Of a stretch of 64,000 nucleotides of DNA, positions 59,401 to 64,000 are shown piece by piece. Positions within the stretch are counted from its first letter, which is position 1, and every line of letters begins with the position of its first letter. The notes beneath the pieces are model-generated. The model worked only from the letters and a program-made list of their open reading frames with translations. It was not told the DNA's origin and made no database searches. Both the position numbers and the translations under genes were made by a program. Source of the DNA: Anaeromassilibacillus senegalensis (GTDB lineage: Bacteria > Bacillota > Clostridia > Oscillospirales > Acutalibacteraceae); contig NZ_LN868537.1 in NCBI RefSeq assembly GCF_001261775.1, positions 310,001-374,000 of the forward strand, written 5' to 3'.

Positions 59401-62400
59401 TCAAGGCGGAATGTGCTTTGACGGTCATTCAGGATAAGTATATCATCAACGATGAGACCTGGTCCGTTGTCAACGACGACCTGGACAAGGTCCGCTATAA
59501 TAACGAGAACTCCATTACCATTACGTCCCAGCAGGGCGAAATTGGCGAAGGTACCAATACGCTGGACAACATCTTTGCAACCGTGCCGGCCGATCAGGAT
59601 TTTGCCATCAGTGTCAAGGTAACGGGCGGCCTGACGGCGAACTATCAGGCGATTGCTTTGACAGCATTTACCGACACATCAAACGTTGTCAGTGCGATGA
59701 GAAGATACCACAGCTCCTTTGGCAACAACTGCTTTGCCATGGTCCGCAACGAGAAGGGCCAGGGTATGACAGAGACGCCGACACAGGCAGATACCAACAA
59801 GGATGCGGATGCTTACCTGAAACTGGTCAAAAAGGGCAAAACCTTCACCAGCTACTACAGTTACGACGGCGTGAACTGGACAGAAATTCGCAGCCAGGAT
59901 GCGAAGGGCGACATCGCCAATGCAGAGGCAAAGGATATCAAGATTGGCGTGTATACCAGCACCGGCAACTCTGCCGCCTATAAGGATGCCACCTTTACCG
60001 ATTTCACCTACTATCCGGGCGAAAGTACGGAGGGAACGGTCATCCCGTTTGCAAAACTGCGCGATGACATCAGCACTTACACGGTTGCGTTTGACAGCCA
60101 GGATGCGGATGTGCCTGCCTCTCCGGCAACGATGGACGTTGTGTTCCCGGCGACGACGGTGACCGGCCTGCCAAAGAATCCGGAGCGCGAAGGCTATACC
60201 TTTGGCGGATGGTTTACAGAGCCGGACGGCAAGGGCGCCGCGTTTACCACCGATACGGAAGTAACCGGCAACATGACCGTTTATGCCTATTGGATCCAGG
60301 ATGACTATGTGTTGGGTAATGATTGGTCTGTAATCAATAAGGTTTCGGACAATCTGGCCATCAACAGTGAGAATTCCGTCAGCATCACCATGCAGGAGGG
60401 AGAGATAGGCGGCACGCTGAGAAATGTTCTGACCACTGCCCCGGCGGATCAGAACTTTGCCATCAGTGTCAAGGTCAGCGGCGGTCTTACGGACGACTTC
60501 CAGTCTGCGGCGCTTGCAGTGATGACCGATACCAATAACGTTGTGGCAGCCATGAGAAGACATCACAGCTTCTTTGAGGACCAGTGCTTTGCTATGGTGG
60601 CCGGCGGCGTGGAAAAACCGTATCAGGTGGACACGCAGAAGGATCAGGACGCCTATTTGAAGCTGGTCAAAAACGGCGCAATGTTCACCAGCTATTACAG
60701 CTATGACGGTGAGAACTGGACGGAAATCCGCAGCCAGGAATACAACAACCTGAAAGATGTTGCAGCGGAAGACCTGCGCATTGGCGTATACGCCAGCACC
60801 GGCAACTCCAATAAATACAAGCCCGTTACCTTTACCGATTTTACGTATTATCCGGTGGACAGCGAAACCGGCACGGTCATCCCGTTTGCCAAGAGCAATA
60901 AGCCGGTTGTTCCGGATGAGGGAACGCTTTCCGTCAAGTATGGTAACAGCGTGGCGCTCACCGTCAACGGCGAAGCGCAGAAGCTCGCGGATCTGCTCGG
61001 CAAGTATGAAGTGAAAAAGGTGGAAGCTGATACCCCGTATACACTGGCGTTTAAGCCGCGTGTAGAAGGCAGAGAATTCAGCTTCATCAGTGTCAACGGC
61101 GTTGATCAGGCGGTCAAGGACACAGAATCGTTTATCTATGAGTTTACCACGGACGGCAAGGCGCAGGAGCTGAACTTTGCGTTTACACAGGTTGACAAGC
61201 GTATTCTGCGCAACCTGATCACCTATGCGCAGGATTATGCCGCAAACAACGACATGGAATCCCTGGTGCCGGTGGTCAAAGAAAAGTTTGAAAATGCATT
61301 GGCGGACGCGGTAACCGTACGCGATACCGTCGCGGTGACACAGGATCAGGTCAACGATGCATGGACCGATTTGCTGGACGCAGTTCACATGCTCAGCTTT
61401 GTTAAAGGCGATAAGGCGGAGCTGACCGAGCTGGTCGACTATGCGAACAGCATTGAGACGGAGAACTTCACGCCGAACAGCGTGGCGGCATTTGAAGCAG
61501 CCCTTGCGGCGGCACAGGAAGTACTGGACGACGAAAATGCGCTCCAGCCGGACGTCAAGGAAGCCTATGATACGCTGCGTGCGGCGGCACTGGCCCTGGT
61601 GGATGCGGCAAGTGTGGAGAACCTCCAGAATCTGGTGGACATGGCGGCAGACATCGATCTCAGCGAATACATTAATATCGATAAAGACGATTTCAAATCA
61701 TACCGCGATGCGCTGGCAGAGGCGGAAAGCGTCCTGGCAGATCAAAATGCAACGCAGAAGCAGGTGGATGCGGCGGCTGAGGCGCTGGTCAAGGCAATTG
61801 GAAAATTGCGCAAGACACCGAACAAGGATGCCCTGCGTGATCTGGTCGCAGAGGTGGAGGCCCTCGACCTGAGTGCCTATACACCGGAAAGCGCGGCGCG
61901 CGTCCGCACTATGATGGCCAACGCGCTCCGTATGCTCAATAATGAGGATGCGACACAGGAAGAAATTGACAGTATGGAAACGGAATTGAACAGCGCTTAC
62001 AAGGCCTTGGAGACCAAGAAGAATAACAAGCCTTCCGGCGGAAGTTCTTCCTCCAACTCCGGTTCGAAGCGGCCGTCCGGTGATTCCGGTACAGCGGTTG
62101 CGGTTCCGGCAACTGTTGTAAACGCGGCACAGAATGTAAAAGCGGCGGCTTCTGTCCGCTCCGACACAACGCTTCCGTTTACACTGAAGAGAGGGCAGGC
62201 GTATTGCTTCAAGATGACAGTTCTGAACGGCAGCCCGGCGGCACCGAGCTTTACAGTTGGCAACAGCAGTGTTCTGAAGACGCAGTTTGTTGCGAAGGTC
62301 GGTAACGACTACTATTACCGTGTATGGGCGGTTGGCACACCGGGCGAAAGCACAGGCGTGTATACCACAATGGTAAATGAAGCGCCGCAGCAGCACTGCA

Positions 62401-62417
62401 CAGTAACCATCGGTTAA
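56490..62417 (+). CDS. Large secreted glycoside hydrolase family 97 protein with multiple modules
   Basis: A 1975-residue exported protein. In order: signal peptide (1-28); an NPCBM-like carbohydrate-binding domain (about 48-190); a Big2 Ig-like domain (195-285); GH97 N-terminal, barrel and C-terminal domains (about 290-895), with GIKIDFFDRE near 665 and NVLTREAIRGQE near 715; a second Big2 domain (900-980). Then two homologous concanavalin-like modules (about 983-1183 and 1270-1470) flank a Listeria-Bacteroides repeat (GYTFGGWF). Four FIVAR-like helical repeats (1570-1843), a Ser-rich linker and an unrecognised 110-residue terminal domain complete it. GH97 enzymes cleave alpha-glucosides or alpha-galactosides; the aspartate in KIDFFD suits the retaining type. 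No sortase or SLH anchor is seen. AGAAGAGAGG precedes the ATG. Confidence 0.9.
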   Translation: MKKKTVRSALAMMLAVQMAFAASAPAFAAAEAAQAGTQNAIVLQEGQDIPIYLSDMNWKSASVGYSNATKDKDMDGNPLKLVQADGSLKTYSKGVFAHAPSEISYDIEGRGVKSFHAEVGINSGRDGASCAFIVKADDKVLKQTGVIRGNAAAETIDVEVPADTKLLTLISTDGGDNKNNDHSVWGDAQIVLDGTVQKNLKRVSLQASNSILEVGKTSKITASGILVDDSKAEGFDSLSFESSNTDVATVDSDGVVTGVSNGVVTISCAATLGDVTKTGAVELIVGTETQGTTWSIQSPDGSSTAVFALNADGKLSYSVLNETRTVLGLADTGIVTSLGDFSSGLTFKSVTDAKEINETYSVISSKKDAYVNHAMERTITFEKDNMEFDVIVRAYDDGVAFRYAIRSADGSEQDMTISHETTAFQVPAGSKTWAMAHGTGGAWSYEDSFYEKQIEDVTGGQSIPLLYETPEGDFALLTEAELSGEYIGSMVKAEGNGVLRVSYTPQQGTKEVVTSAPFQTPWRVAITGTLADIVENTMVENLSAPEKTEYDYESWAHPGLTSWSWIAAGQTSANQHDPDMIKRYIDFTAEMGWKYYILDEGWQPHAPSGSDSRYAGYYDWFDEIVDYADSKGVGLIAWVICDDLNTQAKRDARLIEWAEKGIKGIKIDFFDRETQDRTQLFTDVYEQCSELKMVVNAHGANKPTGETRTYQNVLTREAIRGQEQGDLKPEQFTILPFTRCAVGAADVTETLYPRGSSSTIGFQIASSILIQSGLHCMASGPDDYLNSPTYSLYKDMPAVWDDTKLIDAYPGDFVTMVRRSGENWFGASTTTEARDAEFPLDFLGDGKYYALVYKDAGTSRNDIAMECIEVTKADKLTVPMKKGGGCAIKIVKEKPAGIASVTLNKNVLSMEARQKVTLKADVTLEENALIKNVNWTSSDESVATVSATGEITAVAPGTAVITAVSPVDPTIKAECALTVIQDKYIINDETWSVVNDDLDKVRYNNENSITITSQQGEIGEGTNTLDNIFATVPADQDFAISVKVTGGLTANYQAIALTAFTDTSNVVSAMRRYHSSFGNNCFAMVRNEKGQGMTETPTQADTNKDADAYLKLVKKGKTFTSYYSYDGVNWTEIRSQDAKGDIANAEAKDIKIGVYTSTGNSAAYKDATFTDFTYYPGESTEGTVIPFAKLRDDISTYTVAFDSQDADVPASPATMDVVFPATTVTGLPKNPEREGYTFGGWFTEPDGKGAAFTTDTEVTGNMTVYAYWIQDDYVLGNDWSVINKVSDNLAINSENSVSITMQEGEIGGTLRNVLTTAPADQNFAISVKVSGGLTDDFQSAALAVMTDTNNVVAAMRRHHSFFEDQCFAMVAGGVEKPYQVDTQKDQDAYLKLVKNGAMFTSYYSYDGENWTEIRSQEYNNLKDVAAEDLRIGVYASTGNSNKYKPVTFTDFTYYPVDSETGTVIPFAKSNKPVVPDEGTLSVKYGNSVALTVNGEAQKLADLLGKYEVKKVEADTPYTLAFKPRVEGREFSFISVNGVDQAVKDTESFIYEFTTDGKAQELNFAFTQVDKRILRNLITYAQDYAANNDMESLVPVVKEKFENALADAVTVRDTVAVTQDQVNDAWTDLLDAVHMLSFVKGDKAELTELVDYANSIETENFTPNSVAAFEAALAAAQEVLDDENALQPDVKEAYDTLRAAALALVDAASVENLQNLVDMAADIDLSEYINIDKDDFKSYRDALAEAESVLADQNATQKQVDAAAEALVKAIGKLRKTPNKDALRDLVAEVEALDLSAYTPESAARVRTMMANALRMLNNEDATQEEIDSMETELNSAYKALETKKNNKPSGGSSSSNSGSKRPSGDSGTAVAVPATVVNAAQNVKAAASVRSDTTLPFTLKRGQAYCFKMTVLNGSPAAPSFTVGNSSVLKTQFVAKVGNDYYYRVWAVGTPGESTGVYTTMVNEAPQQHCTVTIG

Positions 62418-62550
62418 AGATCATTTCGTTTAGTTGTGAGAATTGCCGCATGCGTGTCCCGGCTGGCGGCAGGTCATGGCAGCCCCTGTATAAAATAGGT
62501 TTATAAGGAAATCCTCGATAGGAGGATGTATTGAATAGGCGATCAGATAG

Positions 62551-62580
62551 GCTGCCCCCGGTAGGAGAACCGGGGGCGGC
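62551..62580 (+). terminator. Terminator of the GH97 gene
   Basis: A 12-bp GC-rich stem (62551-62562 with 62569-62580) with a 6-base loop is followed by TGTCGTTTT. Confidence 0.8.
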
Positions 62581-62594
62581 TGTCGTTTTCAAGC

Positions 62595-62623
62595 TTGACA
62601 AGTGCGCACAGGTCGGATATAAT
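62595..62623 (+). promoter_or_regulatory. Consensus sigma-A promoter of the MATE gene
   Basis: A fully consensus promoter: TTGACA (62595-62600), 17 bp, TATAAT (62618-62623). Confidence 0.9.
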
Positions 62624-62627
62624 AAGC

Positions 62628-62725
62628 GGCGTTACATTTGAATGTGCAGTACCGCCGGGTATTCAGCGTTGGATCTTCATGCCGTTAGGCCATTGGGCAT
62701 GGAGCGTCTGGCGCTTTTTTATTTT
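62628..62725 (+). ncRNA. Structured leader with terminator, riboswitch candidate (possibly guanidine-IV/mepA type)
   Basis: Right after the promoter comes a hairpin with GGCG/CGCC at its base (62628-62631, 62653-62656), an asymmetric internal loop and ACAT-TTGA-ATGT at its tip. A two-part terminator follows: AGCGTTGGA (62665-62673) with TCTGGCGCT (62707-62715), enclosing CATGCC/GGCATG, then TTTTTATTTTT. A very strong promoter followed by a terminator before a multidrug-type transporter is riboswitch layout. The guanidine-IV class is known upstream of MepA-like MATE genes in Clostridia; I assign it only by that context. Confidence 0.5.
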
Positions 62726-62753
62726 TCCGGCCAAAAGAAGAGGAGGAGATTAG

Positions 62754-64000
62754 ATGCATAAAACCGAACCCCTGCTCCGGACCTTTACACGCTATGTTTC
62801 GCTCAATATTTTAAGCATGATCGGCCTGTCCTGTTATATTCTGGCGGATACCTATTTTATTGCGAACGGCGTGGGGAGTGCCGGGATCACTGCGCTGAAT
62901 CTGGTGCTGCCTGTATACAGCTTTATCAATGGAATTGGGCTGATGCTGGGGATGGGAGCAGCAACCTGGTACGCCATCCTGCGCGGCGAAAAGGAGGCAG
63001 ATTCGGCAAACCGTGTGTTTACCCATGTGCTGCTGCTGGGAGCCGTTGCAGGCGTTTTATTCACAATATTGGGGGTTGTGAACGCGGGACAGCTGGCGCG
63101 TCTTTTGGGTGCGGAAGGAAATATTCATACATTGGCAACGGTTTATTTGCAGACAATGCTGTCGTTTTCCTGTCCCTTTATCCTCAACAATATTTTTGTT
63201 TGCTTTGTCCGCAACGATCAAAATCCAAAGCTTGCCATGACCGCGATGCTGGCGGGCAGCCTGCTCAATATCCTTTTGGATTATATCCTGATCTTTCCTC
63301 TGCGGCTGGGGATGTTCGGTGCGGCCTTTGCGACAGGGCTTGCGCCGCTTGTCAGCATGCTGATTTTGCTGCTGCATAAACGGAAGCGGAAGAACCAGTT
63401 CCATCTGGTCCGGTGCGGTGTGAGTGGGCGGCGGTTGCTCCGCATCCTGACGTTCGGCCTTCCCTCCTTTATCACGGAGTTTTCCTCCGGCATTGTAATT
63501 CTGATTTTTAACATGGTAATCTTGCATCTTGCAGGAAATACCGGCGTGGCGGCGTACGGAATCATCGCCAATATGGCGTTGGTGGCAGTCGGTATTTTTA
63601 CAGGTGTGGCGCAGGGAATTCAGCCAATGATCAGCACAAACTACGGCATGGGGGAACATCGGAACATAAAAAAGACGTTTTCTTATGCGGTGCTTTTGGC
63701 GATTGCCCTCGGCGTATGCTTTTATGCGGCAGGTCTGCTGTTTACCACACCGATTGTCTCTGTTTTCAATGGGGAACAGAATGCGGAATTGGCACGAATG
63801 GCAGAGGAAGGTGTCCGCCTGTACTTTCTTGCGTTTTTGATCATGGGGATTAATATCATAGCGGCGGCGGTTTTTGCCGCGCTGGAGCAGCCGGTGCGGT
63901 CGTTTGTGCTGTCTATTTCGCGTGGAGGAGCGGCCATTGTACCAGTCATTTTCCTGCTGGCCTGGAGTTTGGGCATGACCGGCGTCTGGCTGACGATTCC
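62754..64000 (+). CDS. MATE family efflux transporter (MepA-like), N-terminal part
   Basis: The frame starts at ATG 62754, with AGAGGAGGAGATT upstream, and is open at the window end after 415 codons, so only the last few dozen residues should be missing. It is a polytopic antiporter with about 11-12 visible membrane segments. Family marks are ILADTYFIANGVGSAGITALNLVLPVY at the start, LNILLDYILIFPLRLGMFGAAFAT in the first half, and GVAQGIQPMISTNYGMGE opening the second half. MATE proteins export cationic compounds using Na+ or H+ gradients. The leader suggests ligand-controlled expression. Confidence 0.93.
   Translation, partial: MHKTEPLLRTFTRYVSLNILSMIGLSCYILADTYFIANGVGSAGITALNLVLPVYSFINGIGLMLGMGAATWYAILRGEKEADSANRVFTHVLLLGAVAGVLFTILGVVNAGQLARLLGAEGNIHTLATVYLQTMLSFSCPFILNNIFVCFVRNDQNPKLAMTAMLAGSLLNILLDYILIFPLRLGMFGAAFATGLAPLVSMLILLLHKRKRKNQFHLVRCGVSGRRLLRILTFGLPSFITEFSSGIVILIFNMVILHLAGNTGVAAYGIIANMALVAVGIFTGVAQGIQPMISTNYGMGEHRNIKKTFSYAVLLAIALGVCFYAAGLLFTTPIVSVFNGEQNAELARMAEEGVRLYFLAFLIMGINIIAAAVFAALEQPVRSFVLSISRGGAAIVPVIFLLAWSLGMTGVWLTI

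Overview
The window looks like chromosome of an anaerobic, probably spore-forming Clostridia (Firmicutes), most likely Oscillospiraceae/Ruminococcaceae. The evidence is AGGAGG-type ribosome binding sites, consensus sigma-A promoters, a GerW/YtfJ sporulation protein beside a DacF-type carboxypeptidase, an [FeFe]-hydrogenase maturation set, biotin-dependent carboxyl-transfer genes, and the dgt-dnaG-rpoD and rpsL-rpsG-fusA-tuf clusters. I see no rRNA, tRNA, CRISPR array, transposase or prophage gene. The first gene (plsY) and the last (a MATE transporter) are cut by the window edges.

Layout. 1-6287: plsY end, rpmB, then a run of site-2 protease, scpA, scpB, DUF2953, ytfJ, dacF, rluB and a small unknown. 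6310-9760: a three-gene biotin carboxyl-transfer module (12S-like carboxyltransferase, biotin carrier, 5S-like pyruvate/oxaloacetate carboxyltransferase) with its own promoter and terminator. 10066-14042: pyruvate kinase, a VanY-like protein with lost zinc ligands, rpmE and a YigZ protein. 14133-18691: dgt, dnaG, rpoD and an Rrf2 regulator. 18890-31222: rpoB-rpoC, then rpsL-rpsG-fusA-tuf. 31226-35262: accessory genes (SDR, membrane protein, nitroreductase, two tiny proteins, an intact VanY). 35420-44911: gltX, glnS, birA, DUF951, prfA, sua5, coaE, a lytic transglycosylase and an M18 aminopeptidase. 45114-48986, minus strand: TM1266-type regulator, hydE, hydG, hydF. 49190-56026: dtd, a double-GntR regulator divergent from a soluble hybrid histidine kinase, a MerR regulator, an HD protein, a GNAT protein and a thioesterase. 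56490-62417: a 1975-residue secreted GH97 protein. 62595-64000: a MATE transporter behind a structured leader.

How the parts work together. Most of the window is housekeeping (transcription, translation, chromosome segregation, cell wall). The metabolic theme is anaerobic fermentation: carboxyl transfer between C3 and C4 acids, pyruvate kinase, hydrogenase cofactor assembly, and biotin protein ligase to charge the carrier. The least ordinary signals are regulatory. The hyd genes have a promoter, a six-residue reading frame and an intrinsic terminator in series before the first gene. A perfect inverted repeat overlaps the rpoB -35 box. Paired hairpins precede rpsG. A riboswitch-like leader precedes the MATE gene. 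A 19-bp-spacer MerR promoter precedes the MerR gene. Among proteins, the most unusual are the zinc-ligand-less VanY paralogue, the tandem-GntR regulator, the loop-deleted 12S-like carboxyltransferase and the multidomain GH97 protein.
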